From Protopterus annectens (lineage: Eukaryota > Chordata > Ceratodontiformes > Protopteridae): a DNA stretch of 64,000 nucleotides. Every line of letters starts with the position of its first letter. Positions within the stretch are counted from its first letter, which is position 1. A program made the translations under genes and the position numbers. Under the pieces are notes generated by a model. That model had not been told where the DNA came from. It did not search any database and was given only the letters and a program-made list of their open reading frames with translations. Location of the stretch: NCBI RefSeq assembly GCF_019279795.1, contig NC_056730.1, forward strand, positions 612,229,390 through 612,293,389. Reading direction: 5' to 3'. Of this stretch, positions 44,474-54,150 are shown piece by piece.

Positions 44474-45325
44474 TTAGCCAATATCCGAATCCCAGGGTGA
44501 CAGGTGCAAGCCGTCCCTTGTGAAGCAGCGTGGCTTGTCAAGCATGTCATCCCAGGCAGACAGACACTGGATCCCCTTTGAATGACACCAGACATTAAGC
44601 CAATTGTTAAAGCTGATCATCTTGTCTCTATATTGTGGCATCATTCTTGGTGAAGGAAGGATACTGCTCAGGGTCAGGGTCATACCTGCCTGGGCTACAT
44701 AATCAGAGAGCTCCTCTATGTCTCTTTTCATGTAGTCCAGGGAGGTACGTCTCAGGTCGTTCACACCAGCATGGACAATGACTGTGTCATATTTGTACTT
44801 GCCGTGGAGTGACCCGAGTGCTTGTGTTATGTGGCGGATTCTAGCGCCCGATAGGCAGCTTACTGTGACCCTCTCCTTGTTCAGCCTGGTGAGTGGGACG
44901 TCAGTGTGTCTGACTATGGAGTCACCTATGACAAGCATGTTTGGTGTTGTATTTGGCCTTAAGGGCTGTGACTGCTTTGCACACTGATTTTGTGGTTTAT
45001 GTGTTGCTTGTGGGGTGTCTTGAGGTAGCAGTTGTTTGGGTATCTGCTTTGGAGGCCTCTGCTGTTTAGGTAAATTTTTACTCAGAGCCTCCGAGTATGT
45101 CTTTGTGTGTTTATGTGTTTGATTCAGTGGTGTGGTAGCATTATGTGAGGCTGGTTTTGTGGTGTGTGTAGTTGCCTTCTCCTCCTGTCTGGTCTTACCA
45201 GTCCCGAGTTGAGAGAGCTCAGCCTCCAGTTTGGCTAAATAGCTGCATCTCTCGCAAGTATTTTTGTTATGTGGGAGGAGGAGAGGGTTGTCTGTATACA
45301 TGAGGCAGTTATAACATTGCCTCAA
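44474..45325 (-). CDS. CR1 ORF1, zinc knuckle plus SGNH esterase
   Basis: CR1-type ORF1 proteins bind RNA and carry a lipase/esterase-like domain of uncertain role in retrotransposition. Visible: Cys4, Cys7, Cys24 and Cys27 (C-x2-C...C-x2-C); a Gln/Lys/Thr/Pro-rich disordered linker (about 45-125); then the SGNH blocks VIGDSIVRH (132-140, Ser136), Gly160, HAGVNDLRR (185-193, Asn189) and DGLHLSPWD (271-279, Asp271 and His274). All four SGNH residues are there. No ATG precedes the zinc knuckle before an upstream stop at about 45356; the frame opens at TTG. The N-terminus is therefore probably truncated at the PLE junction. Confidence 0.88.
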   Translation of the reverse strand: MRQCYNCLMYTDNPLLLPHNKNTCERCSYLAKLEAELSQLGTGKTRQEEKATTHTTKPASHNATTPLNQTHKHTKTYSEALSKNLPKQQRPPKQIPKQLLPQDTPQATHKPQNQCAKQSQPLRPNTTPNMLVIGDSIVRHTDVPLTRLNKERVTVSCLSGARIRHITQALGSLHGKYKYDTVIVHAGVNDLRRTSLDYMKRDIEELSDYVAQAGMTLTLSSILPSPRMMPQYRDKMISFNNWLNVWCHSKGIQCLSAWDDMLDKPRCFTRDGLHLSPWDSDIG

Positions 45326-45605
45326 TATTGAGATGTAAAGTGGTCTTATACTATATTACATGAAATGTTAAGAAGTTAAAAGCCAGAAAATAAAAAAGAT
45401 AAACACCATCTTCAGTAATGCAACCTTGTAATTGTAATAATGCCTCTTGAAATACTCCAATTTCATTTTTGACAATTATCTTTGAGCGAAAAGAAACTAA
45501 TATTAATTCTATTATTGATCTGTTCAATTTTTTGCCTATTCCAATCGGACAACATCTCAACATATTGTAACCCCACCTTTTGATTGAGTTCCACCCATCT
45601 GATAA

Positions 45606-46670
45606 ATGAACTCTTTGGATAAGTCACTACCATTCGACATTTTGGTAATTCTGAGTCCCTTTGGAGCCCTTTTGACTTGCAAGCAGTTATCAAAGTATAT
45701 AACATCCCACCAGAATGTGCAGAATAATGCATACTTACATTTTTCCAGTATGCATCCCAAGCATACAAAAGAAAATATTGTAAAAGGTCAGTTAATGAGG
45801 GTCCATCAACTAACTACTAACGATGAGGATTTTACCACTGAAAGTGAAAATTTATGTCGTAAGTTTATAGCTAGAGGTTATTCCAAAGAATTGGTGATGA
45901 ACAAATTTGATGAGATTAGTACAATCAGGAAAACTGCCAGTGTACTTTGTAGGAGAACTGTCACCAAAGACTATATAACTGCTATGCAAATTTCTAATAG
46001 TGTTGATTCTGAAGCAATCAAACAAATTATTAATACCAATTGTAAAATATTAAAGAGTAATGAAGAGGTTTTCGAAGCAGTAGGAGAGGTTCCAAGGTTT
46101 GTGTGCAAAAAAGGAAAGAGTTTCAAAATTGTTTTTCAAAGTCAGCTTAATGCTAGACCACGAAACATCAGTGGAAGTATGAGAAAATGCTTTGCATGTA
46201 ATTTTTGTGATCTAATTTATGATGGAATTAGTGAAATTACTGTAAACAATTTTAAAATCAACTTTAATAACATTTACACATACAAATCAAAATATGTTGT
46301 GTATCTAATTATTTGCAAGCCGTGTGGGGCATTTTATGTGAGATGTACTAGTAGGGAATTGTACAAAAGGATGTATGAACACAAAAGAGCAGTTGAAATT
46401 GGTAATGAGACCAATGCCTTAGGCAAACATTATAAAATGGGAAACTGTATAGTTGATTTTAAATTCATAGTTTTGGGTGCTATCACTGGTTTTGAAATGT
46501 TATTTAATGCTGAAGAAGAACTTGGATGGCTGAAATATTCATGGCAGGTTAGATTAAATGCATGTTATCCTCCAGGTTTATACAGCAGGGAAGATTTTGT
46601 GGCATACCTGAGGAGGAAGGAGGAAAGGATTAAGGCATTAAACCTGCAAAGCCATGTGACACATTGTTAA
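45606..46670 (+). CDS. PLE protein C-terminal half: RT end plus GIY-YIG endonuclease
   Basis: Residues 44-69 read LHFSSMHPKHTKENIVKGQL and MRVHQL, the conserved PLE block LHF.S.HP.H.K..I..GQ.LR. CRKFIARGYSKELV follows, matching the PLE RT C-terminus (F..RGY). Cys195, Cys198 and Cys201 (C-x2-C-x2-C) begin the zinc-linked segment. The GIY-YIG nuclease starts near residue 230: VVYLIICKPCG, then FYVRCTSRELYKRMYEHKRA, with the catalytic Arg (KRMYEH) and His. In PLEs this nuclease makes the target nick. The YIG part is FYVRCT, so the usual Gly is replaced by Arg and activity is doubtful. The annotated start is only the first ATG; the protein is truncated upstream. Confidence 0.85.
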   Translation: MNSLDKSLPFDILVILSPFGALLTCKQLSKYITSHQNVQNNAYLHFSSMHPKHTKENIVKGQLMRVHQLTTNDEDFTTESENLCRKFIARGYSKELVMNKFDEISTIRKTASVLCRRTVTKDYITAMQISNSVDSEAIKQIINTNCKILKSNEEVFEAVGEVPRFVCKKGKSFKIVFQSQLNARPRNISGSMRKCFACNFCDLIYDGISEITVNNFKINFNNIYTYKSKYVVYLIICKPCGAFYVRCTSRELYKRMYEHKRAVEIGNETNALGKHYKMGNCIVDFKFIVLGAITGFEMLFNAEEELGWLKYSWQVRLNACYPPGLYSREDFVAYLRRKEERIKALNLQSHVTHC

Positions 46671-46698
46671 AGTATTTAAATGAAATGTTGGTTATATT

Positions 46699-46752
46699 TA
46701 ATTCAGTCTGATGAAGTTTCAGTGTCAAGAGACGAAAGCGCTTACTGGATTA
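46699..46752 (+). ncRNA. Type I hammerhead ribozyme of a PLE, complete
   Basis: Core CTGATGA at 46708-46714 and GAA at 46734-46736 with A15.1 at 46737. Stem I has 9 bp: TAATTCAGT (46699-46707) pairs with ACTGGATTA (46744-46752) with one U-G. Stem II has 5 bp: GTTTC (46716-46720) with GAGAC (46729-46733), loop of 8. Stem III is minimal, AG/CU around CG (46737-46742). U17 is 46743, so cleavage is predicted after it. One extra A (46715) separates the core from stem II. It lies 29 bp after the PLE stop codon, the known position class for PLE hammerheads. Confidence 0.85.
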
Positions 46753-46848
46753 TTTTGTTGCATTAAAGTGAAGTTTGGTTTACTACTGAGTTTTATTTTT
46801 TATTTTTTTTTGTTATTCAGTTCAACATTATTGGTTTTTGTTAAGTTT

Positions 46849-47166
46849 TGACATTTCAGAATGTCGACATTCATATTGTCGACACCGTATAATCGACATT
46901 CGAAATGTCGACCATAGAATAAAAAATAAAAAACACAAAAAAAATACCTTCACGCTGCTAGCAGGGGGCTCTGCCCCCTGCACCACCCCTGTGGGGGGCT
47001 CTGCCCCTGGAACTTAAATATACTAACTCCAAGATTGCACTACACTGTGGAAGATGGAAATCTTTCCATTCCTCACTGTACGGAGATGCCTGTTCCACAT
47101 GGTTAACATTTCGAATGTTGATCATATGGTCTCGGCCATATGAATGTCGACATTCTGAAATGTCGA
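46849..47166. mobile_element. Palindromic GTCGAC-rich MITE
   Basis: CATTTCAGAATGTCGACATT (46852-46871) and its continuation CATAT match perfectly, inverted, at 47138-47162: 25 bp of perfect terminal inverted repeat, with a further 40 bp or so of imperfect pairing inward (ATTCGAAATGT words). The terminal repeats are themselves built of the palindrome GTCGAC within ATGTCGACAT. The middle holds GGGGGCTCTGCCCCCTGCAC twice in variant form. No coding capacity. It sits directly after the PLE end. Confidence 0.8.
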
Positions 47167-47184
47167 CCATGTGAAGGGAACCCA

Positions 47185-47195
47185 TGTGTGCGTGT

Positions 47196-47265
<70 letters not shown>
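47185..47265. repeat. (GT)n microsatellite
   Basis: A GT run interrupted by C and TA near its left end, abutting the GTCGAC MITE. Confidence 0.95.
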
Positions 47266-47266
<1 letters not shown>

Positions 47267-47374
47267 CTACACAAATAAAAACAAATAGACTCTGATCTCA
47301 TGATAAGTTTCTTAAATCATTTAAACTTTATATATGTGCTTTTGTTTCTTGAAGGGATAGCACTTACTTCTTTA

Positions 47375-47470
47375 TTTGTTTATTAATTTATTTTAACCAT
47401 GGTGGAGGACTGGTCCATGGACCCTTTTCAGGCATGACCCAGACTTCTCTTGAGGGAAGGGTTACAACAT
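47375..47470 (+). repeat. T-rich dispersed repeat fragment, second copy
   Basis: TTTATTTGTTTATTAATTTA, then TTTTAACC, GACTGGTCCATGGACCC and TTTTCAGG run in the same order as on the minus strand of 2671-2762. Confidence 0.45.
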
Positions 47471-47957
47471 AGAACAGTCAGTACAAAAAATGATGTTGTA
47501 ATAACAAAAATGGAAGTAAAGCAATCAAACGTCTTTTGAGAACATATTGCACATATTTCACTGTATATGAAGGACTGCTATAAATACAATGTGCTGAAAT
47601 AAACAGACAGTCTTATTCAAAGTGTTATTGTGACGTCTGTAAGGACATATGCTATGCTATGATGGGATATCTGTTCAGCTAGCATGAATTAATTCATTTG
47701 TTGCCCTACATATGTAAGGATGTGTCTGTGTAGGTGGATGTGGGGAGTACTTAATACCTTTGGCCAGGATAATCAGTTCCAGACATTACTAATGTCCACC
47801 TTGGCTTGAATATAATGTGACAGATAGCAAAGTGTCTGTCAAAACACATGTTCCATCAGCTAAACTATGTATCTGTCAGGATTTTGTGTGTATTTATATG
47901 TGAGTTGCGGTATATAGCTGCATAGGTGTATACTGTGTGTGCATGGGGTATAATTAG

Positions 47958-48028
<71 letters not shown>

Positions 48029-48199
48029 CCTGTGTGTTTCTATCACTCTGATAAGTGAAGGAGACTGTGCCTTTGTGTGGAATGCAGCATCTGTACTACT
48101 TTGTAACGCAGGCTATTAGGGTGTTCAAGTGACAAGTACAGGACTGCTCAGCTGAATGATTCATAGTCAAGCACATTCCCTTGTAATGGGATATCGCTG
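47471..48199. other. Unassigned stretch with a (GT)n run
   Basis: No gene. A pure (TG)n tract occupies 47961-48025. Confidence 0.6.
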
Positions 48200-50235
48200 T
48201 GGTGGGAATGTGCACAACCCTGAATGACATACCAGTACTGGTTCTATTTATGTTGCAGAAGAGATTTGAACTTGCAAATGTGGAAGACGTCTGACATGAT
48301 AGGGTTGGTTAAAGCTCTGTATGTGAGACAGAGTTTTCCTCTCCGTATCCTGTATGATACCAAGAAGAATGGCAAGACTCTGAGATGGCCGGCACATAGT
48401 TTTTTTGATTTAGGTACTTGATTTTTTTAGTGAGGAATAGCAAAAGGAATGTTACACTCAGTGGTTGGCCAAACGAGTGCTGAATACAGTGGAATGAATA
48501 TATCTCCAGACCCGGACACCATATTTTAGATGCATGCAGTGCATTGAAAGAGGACTTCTTTACAGTACTGGCTACATTCTGGTCAAAGGACAGTTCATTG
48601 CTGACATAGGTTCACAGATCCCTGACTGCAGCATTAGTTTTTCAGGGCTGTGTTGTCAATGTGATAGATACAAGGGAGTCATGTTTACCAAAGGATACAT
48701 TTTTTGGCATTTCATTTTAGTCCATGATTTTGACTCCAGCTATTTGTTTGGGACAGGGCTCCTGGGAGTTTATGATGGCACCAAGCTTGATGATATCTGC
48801 AGACTTAGTCAGCCACAAACTTTCAACATTATCTTTGACATCTGAGAAGTAAAAGCCAAAGAGCAGTGGCCCAAAGACTGAACCTTGGGAATACACCATT
48901 AGTGACAGGTCATTTGGACGAGGTAGACTCGTCCACCTTTATTGTCTGGGCTATATTTATGAGCCAATGTGATATTCAATGAGTTCCACAGAGACTTATA
49001 TTTAGCTCAAACAGTTTATGGTACCTGAGTGAGGGATGGTGTTGAACTCCTTTGTGAGGTTTTGCTATGTGATGTGGACTAATTGGCCCTCATCCATTGC
49101 TATAGCAACTTTTTTGAAGAGGTCATCCTGATTAAGTAGACAGGATCTATCCTTGACAAATCCAAACTGGCTTGGGTCAAGAGTCTGTCAGTTACCTACA
49201 TCCTTATTTATTAATTCCATATTGATCCCGTCCTTGGCCTTACAGATGAGGGTGGTCAAGTTGACAGGTCTATAATTACCTGGTTCAGATGGAGGCCCAC
49301 CTGTGTGCAAAGGAATGACTGTTGCTATCCTCTACTCATCTAGTGCAAACCACATTTTGTGGCTGATATTGAATAGCCTCTGTACAGGGTCAGACAATTC
49401 ATGTTTCAGGCTGAGTAGTAGGCATTCTGGTATGTTGTGTGGCCCCATAGAAGTAGAGTTATTCGCATTCAATAGCACCTTGAGTACTTATTCTTAAGAG
49501 ATTTGAGATGGGAGGGGTGTTGTGGATATGCAATCTGTGAATACTGGTGGAGAGAGTAGGGTGAATTTTGAGCTAAATTTGCCTTCTAGTAAACTGGCAA
49601 TATCCACTGGATCTGAGTATGTGAAATCAGTTACTATTAATTCTGCACAATGCTGGGCATTATTTCTGAGGTTTCTAACATGGTTAAATAATGCTTTTTG
49701 GTTATCCTTTCCTTGCATGGCCATTCTTTCATTGTATCTGTCTTTAGATGGTTTGATCAGTGCCCATAGTAACTTGTTTACTTTATCAAGAACATTTTTG
49801 GCATCTTGAGAGTTAAATTTATTTTGTGTGCAGTGATTTTTTTTTCTTGTATTATAGACCATATTTAAATTAGGGTTCCACCACAGAGGTTTATTTTTGA
49901 ATTTGGTGTTGTATTCATTTCTGAGGGAGGCAAATGTGTCTATGCAGTTATTTATTTGTGCATAGAATCTGGAAAAAAAGGATTCCTCATAAGCAGAGTG
50001 GTCAACAAGATGGAAGGGTTTTTTGAATTTAGGTGGGGCATCATTCAGTTTTAGTAGATCAGCCTTCACATTAACTCTGAATACTGAGGTATTGTAAATT
50101 GCTTCAGGCTTCAGTCTGATGTTTATGGTTCAGTTAATAACATAAAATATTAATCAGTATTAATAAATAAGTATCCAGGCTTACACCTGAGGAACTTATT
50201 ATGACCAGATCAAGCATTGTTGTGGTTGCAGTTTA
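48200..50235 (-). mobile_element. CR1-like LINE, diverged subfamily, truncated at both ends
   Basis: Collinear with the CR1 at 41.5 kb from about the RT C-terminal domain to the end of the endonuclease (ATGCTTGATCTGGTCATA on the minus strand near 50205-50222 encodes LDLVI, matching LDLIITN). The octamer tail and 3' UTR are missing on the left. Similarity begins near 48200-48215. The copy is more diverged than those at 13.5 and 59 kb and seems to be another CR1 subfamily. Confidence 0.85.
48717..50069 (-). pseudogene. CR1 ORF2 linker and RT core, broken
   Basis: Frame 50069-49494 (191 codons) is the segment between endonuclease and RT: KPLWWNPNLNMVYNTRKKNH, then KALFNHVRNLRNNAQHCAEL and DPVDIASLLEGKFSS. 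These match RPVWWTPAINKLYNKRRKLL, KAFFSYVRNLGGNSQICSEL and TDIANILADRFSA of the 41-44 kb copy. Frame 48899-48717 gives YSQGSVFGPLLFGFYFSDV and LTKSADIIKLGAI; the catalytic FADD is SADI. The RT is inactive. Confidence 0.85.
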
Positions 50236-51890
50236 GACACTATTTTCATGACGTTTTGCATGGCAACTTCCAGTAAATCAGATTATATAGTTTTGTGATA
50301 GTCAAGGAATGTATCACAGAACTGTAACTCCACTGTGGCTTCAGGCATATTAAATCATGAGAAGGTTTATGGACAATATAGAAAATGATACAATGAATGC
50401 CAACATTAAAGAAGTACCATACTAGCATGGAAACAACTGCTGTCCACAATGTTCGGGGATATAAAATTATTATAGAATAAAGAATCATTGCTATTAAAAA
50501 GGGGCACACTGATTGCACAGCCTAATCAGCATTCCCAGTTGCTAAAGTATTAGAGAGTGGATGGTTTTCTATTGAAATATGCTTAATAATGCTAAATTGC
50601 CATTTAATGAAGGACAAAGCAAAATATGACAAAAATGAGGGATGTTCTGCAAAATTTGACAGATGAAATGTGTGCTTACTACTACCATGACTGATTTTAT
50701 TGCAAGTAACTATACCTCTCAACTTTCAAGATATTTGAGGAACATTTCTAAATTTCCTTATGTTTTTGCCATGTCTGTCATAAATTTTTTATTTTCCTGG
50801 TAAACTATTGAGGATTCCTACAAGTCAGAAATGTCAGACTTTAGAGCTTCCTACTTCAGAAAACAAAGATAGACAGAAAGAGAGACAAACTCTTACAGAC
50901 ATGTTTTTTTCTCCATCCCTTTCCTTTCACTGCACTGAAGCACAGTACAAGCTTACTGATATACATGTTATACATATGTGCAGTACGTTATAATCAAGCC
51001 GTGGAAGTGGAAAAACTCTAAAGTGCTATCAAACCATGACATTATTTATGAAAGGGAAGCAATTTCATTCTTAAATTAAGTTATTGTCTAATCGCTGTGA
51101 CCGACTCCTGGATGTGGATATCACATGATTTACCCAGGGCTGGCTTTGCTTGATGACTTGGGCTTTGCCCTCTTGGTCAAAGCACATCAACCATGGATTA
51201 ATCCTGTGATACCACACCCAGTCTTGGGTTATTGCTAAATGGTATAGTTAATAAAAGCAGCAAATCAACTAACATGGGGCTTTATATGAATTCAGGGGAA
51301 AAACTTATATTTATGAGCCTTGTTAAAAATAGACAACATAATAAGAAAAAAGTTATTTTATCCAAAACAACAATATGAAGAAATATTCAGGCTTCAAAAG
51401 TCAGAAAATATATTTTTTTGGAAAGAGTAACATACTAGTGAATGTAAGCTAAAATATTTACTCTCATACAGCTCAGAGACACATTATTCAAAATAGAAAA
51501 GTGGATCAGTAGTAAATGTAAGTGAAAGAAAGCATACATTCCTCGGATGTCATTTTTTTCCTGAACCCTTATAGTGAATATATTGATGATTTTTGGTTTT
51601 AAACCTAAAACAATACATAACAGCCAACTTTGCAAGGACATTTTACATGATCATAGGTTTGCAAATACACTTCTTGCCAAGAAGGTCAAGCAGAATAATA
51701 AACTTATCTATTTACCTGAAAATTTGAAATCCTATATTTCTATGACAGAACCTGACTGTGCATGTTATGTGACTTGGAAGTAGCTGATGACAAATGCATA
51801 TGAGCTTTAAATGTATGAACACATTAATTTTAAATAACACTATTTCATTTTTTTAGTTTACAGAGTATTCAAAATGAGTTTGTAAAATAT
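50236..51890. other. Unassigned AT-rich stretch with one MITE fragment
   Basis: Contains copy 6 of the CATACCTCTCAAC MITE at about 50712-50870 (ATACCTCTCAACTTTCAAG, TTTTCCTGGTAAACTATTGAG, GAAATGTCAGACTTTAGAG). No gene; the frame at 51574-51783 has no recognisable domain. Confidence 0.45.
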
Positions 51891-51899
51891 CTGATTACA

Positions 51900-52280
51900 A
51901 AGTATTCCCAGGATTCAGCAAGCTCTGCACTGAGTGCAGAAATATTGCAGGAGCTGCTGGAGGCAATATGGCCGCCGTGCGATCCAGGAATATGCTCCTG
52001 GGATGTGCATGAGCGCTCCTGCAGTATTCCTGCACAGACACAGCTCCTGTATGCAAATTACCCCATTTGCAGGTGAAAACCATGCAAATGAAGTGAATTT
52101 GCAATCCAGGAAGCTGGCAGCCGGCTGTGCAGGACTAGTGTAGTCTGTAGAAATGTACTCGGTTAGTAAGTGAGTACATTTCTGCTAACTACAAAACGGA
52201 GCCATGACAGCTCCAAATAAAGGGTGTATATAATGTGGAAACCATGCCAGTGGCCAAATATATGGCCATTGGCATGGAAA
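51900..52280. repeat. Foldback region with several strong hairpins
   Basis: Three inverted pairs: GTGCAGAAATATTGCAGGAGC near 51937 against GCTCCTGCAGTATTCCTGCAC near 52016; AGAAATGTACTC (52149-52160) against GAGTACATTTCT (52172-52183), a perfect 12-bp stem with an 11-base loop; and CCATGCCAGTGGCCA (52242-52256) against TGGCCATTGGCATGG (52263-52277), 15 bp with one mismatch. It probably represents a MITE or the ends of foldback elements upstream of the Harbinger transposase. Confidence 0.65.
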
Positions 52281-52912
52281 ACAGTTAAAAAAAAATTAAT
52301 TTAATATTTTTTAGCCGATTTCGGCTGTTTAAATGTAGGGCAGCGGTGCGCAAACAGGATCGGGCCAAAAATAAAAAAAAATACTTGAAATAAGCATTTT
52401 ATCCAAAATCACAATTTTGCCATTATACTCAATGGCAGGCAGAAGACAACATGGCCAGTGAATAGTGGTTGCTGAGGGGGAAGGCCCAGTGTGGGACTTG
52501 TAACTAGGCATTAGCAGGCAATCCTATGCAAATAAGGGGAATGATACTGAATCCTAGATCCCCCCTCATAGCTAGCCTGCACCCAACCGTGTCAGTACAG
52601 GAAGACCATGGTGCAAGCCGAAGAGCTAGCTGACATCATAGAGAGGTGTGTCAGGCATACTGTAAGTTTATTGGAGCCCTGTGGCTTGGATTTGCTCTTA
52701 GCTTAGCAGAGCTATGCAAGGAGGTGTGTCTGAGGCTGTTTTAAAGGGAAAAAAAAGTAAACCAGGAAATAACAGTTCCGTGTACATCTGAGCAATGTGT
52801 TTGTGTGGTGCGCCTCGGGGCTCAAACAGGAAGTCAATGGGAATGGAAAACAGCAGTAGGAAGGTAATCAATGAGATCTAGCATAGCTGGCAGGAGAAAT
52901 GTATCAGATGCA
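52281..52912. other. Region upstream of Harbinger copy 2
   Basis: Non-coding. 52680-52750 holds GCTCTTAGCTTAGCAGAGC and GGTGTGTCTGAGGCTG, shared with the 5' region of copy 1 (22.84-22.96 kb), so the Harbinger element begins before 52680. Its outer end was not found. Confidence 0.45.
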
Positions 52913-52957
52913 GCCAATTACGCAGGCAGCAGCCCAGCCCAGCACACCACTATAAAC
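52913..52957 (+). promoter_or_regulatory. Putative Harbinger transposase promoter, copy 2
   Basis: GCCAAT at 52913 (a CCAAT-type box) and TATAAA at 52951 lie 38 bp apart, with the ATG at 53049, about 98 bp after TATAAA. The arrangement and surrounding words are conserved on the minus strand before the transposase at 22489. Confidence 0.55.
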
Positions 52958-53048
52958 TATGCAATCACCTTTCCCTCTGGTTTTTCCCACAAACTTTACA
53001 CCACCGGTGTACACAAGCGGGAAAATTTTACAAAACAAAAGCAGCAAA

Positions 53049-54150
53049 ATGATAGGGGCTGCAGCTATCATAAATCAACATGTGGAAGAGGTTGAGGGTA
53101 ATGAGGATGAGAATGCTGATGACCAACCCACAGTGAGGAGAAGGAGAAGAGTGTACAGACCCAGGGTAACCTACCAGGGGCTACATGAGCTGGAGATAGT
53201 GGAGCTGTGCCGGCCACACTTCACACACAGAACCAACAGAGGGGAACCTATCCCAGTGGATACCAAGGTATGTGTAGGCCAAAGAATACCAGCCACAGGT
53301 TCCTTACAAAGGCTAACTGGGGATACCATGGGGATCTCACAGGCATCAGCATCCAGGTTACTCCACAGTTCCTGGATGCCATGTCTGCACATGCCGGTGA
53401 GCACGTATATTTCCACAACACTCGTGAGTTGTTGGCCAGCAATATGCTTCTCTTCCATCAAATAGCAGAATACCCTGAGGTAGTGGGTACTATAGACTGC
53501 ACGCACATACACATCAAAGCACTACCTGATGAGCAGAGTAGGGCCTACATCAACCGCAAGGGCTTCCTTTCCATCAACTGCCAGGTCATGTGTGATGCCC
53601 AAGGCATTATAATGAATGTGTGTGCTGGCTGCCCTGGAAGTTATCACAATTCCCACATCTGGCATCTGATGCAGCTGTACCAGAGATTTGCCAATGGGGA
53701 CATCCCTTACAGTCACCTAATGGGGGATGCTGGTTAGGCACTGGAGCCATGGCTGATGACACCCATCAGAAATGCACATACACCCGAACAAGAACTCCAT
53801 AATGAGGCACATGCACAGACCAGAATCATAATAGAGCATGTGTTTGTGATGTTCAAGTCACAGATCCAGTGCCTGGACACATCCAGTGGAGCCTTGCAGT
53901 ACTCACCAGCTACATGTACCCAAATTGTCATTGTATGTGCCATGATACACAGTATGATCCTGCAGAAACAGCTGCAGTAGGAACAGCATGTGGCAGGTCC
54001 ACACAGCCCCCCACCATTGCCAAGGCCTGCACAGGCACAGAGTGACTCGTAGGAGGAACAACCTGAGCCTGCCCCAGTAGGCAGAAGGAGACGGGCCCAG
54101 TATTCCCAGGCCATGGCAAAGAGGCAACACATAGCACATCCACTGACATG
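53049..54150 (+). pseudogene. PIF/Harbinger transposase (HARBI1-like), copy 2
   Basis: ATG at 53049 heads EEVEGNEDENADD (acidic), RRRRRVYRPRVTYQGLHELE, then PVDTKVCVGQRIPATGSLQR. About 14 codons (DSYRVDRD... of copy 1) are deleted after LEIV. A frameshift near 53365 leads to GEHVYFHNT, VVGTIDCTHIHIKALPDE (first catalytic Asp), YINRKGFLSINCQVMCDA and GSYHNSHIW, where the second catalytic Asp is Asn. GDAG is then followed by a stop at about 53736, and ALEPWLMTPIRNAHTPEQ, NEAHAQTRIIIEHVF (Glu region) and a stop near 53980 follow. Frames fade by 54150. Inactive for at least four independent reasons. Confidence 0.88.

Larger units (their letters stand above)
41481..45345 (-). mobile_element. CR1-like LINE, near full length
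   Basis: The left end has three tandem octamers of the tail (TCATAGGT, CTATGAAC on the element strand), the CR1-type 3' microsatellite. ORF2 (RT then endonuclease leftward) and ORF1 (esterase) follow. It is the best-preserved of seven copies and serves here as the internal reference. The right end at about 45345 falls in or before the start of ORF1, and the next sequence belongs to a PLE on the other strand. The element is broken only between the endonuclease and RT frames, so it is young relative to its neighbours. Confidence 0.93.
45346..46795 (+). mobile_element. Penelope-like element, 5'-truncated
   Basis: The right part of a PLE: the end of the RT, the linker and GIY-YIG endonuclease frame (45606-46670), then a hammerhead ribozyme (46699-46752), then GTTGCATTAAAGTGAAG and a T-rich end. 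Most of the RT (including its catalytic box) is missing on the left. The left border with the CR1 near 45345 is only approximate. Confidence 0.85.

Noticed and set aside
45463-45768. Minus-strand 101-codon frame inside the PLE
   Set aside because: The opposite strand carries the conserved PLE block LHFSSMHPKHTK in the same place; the minus frame has no motif.
51574-51783. Possible PLE RT fragment (KPKTIHNSQLCKDILHDH)
   Set aside because: Only a vague resemblance to the L.D.L segment of PLEs; no second motif and no neighbouring PLE sequence.
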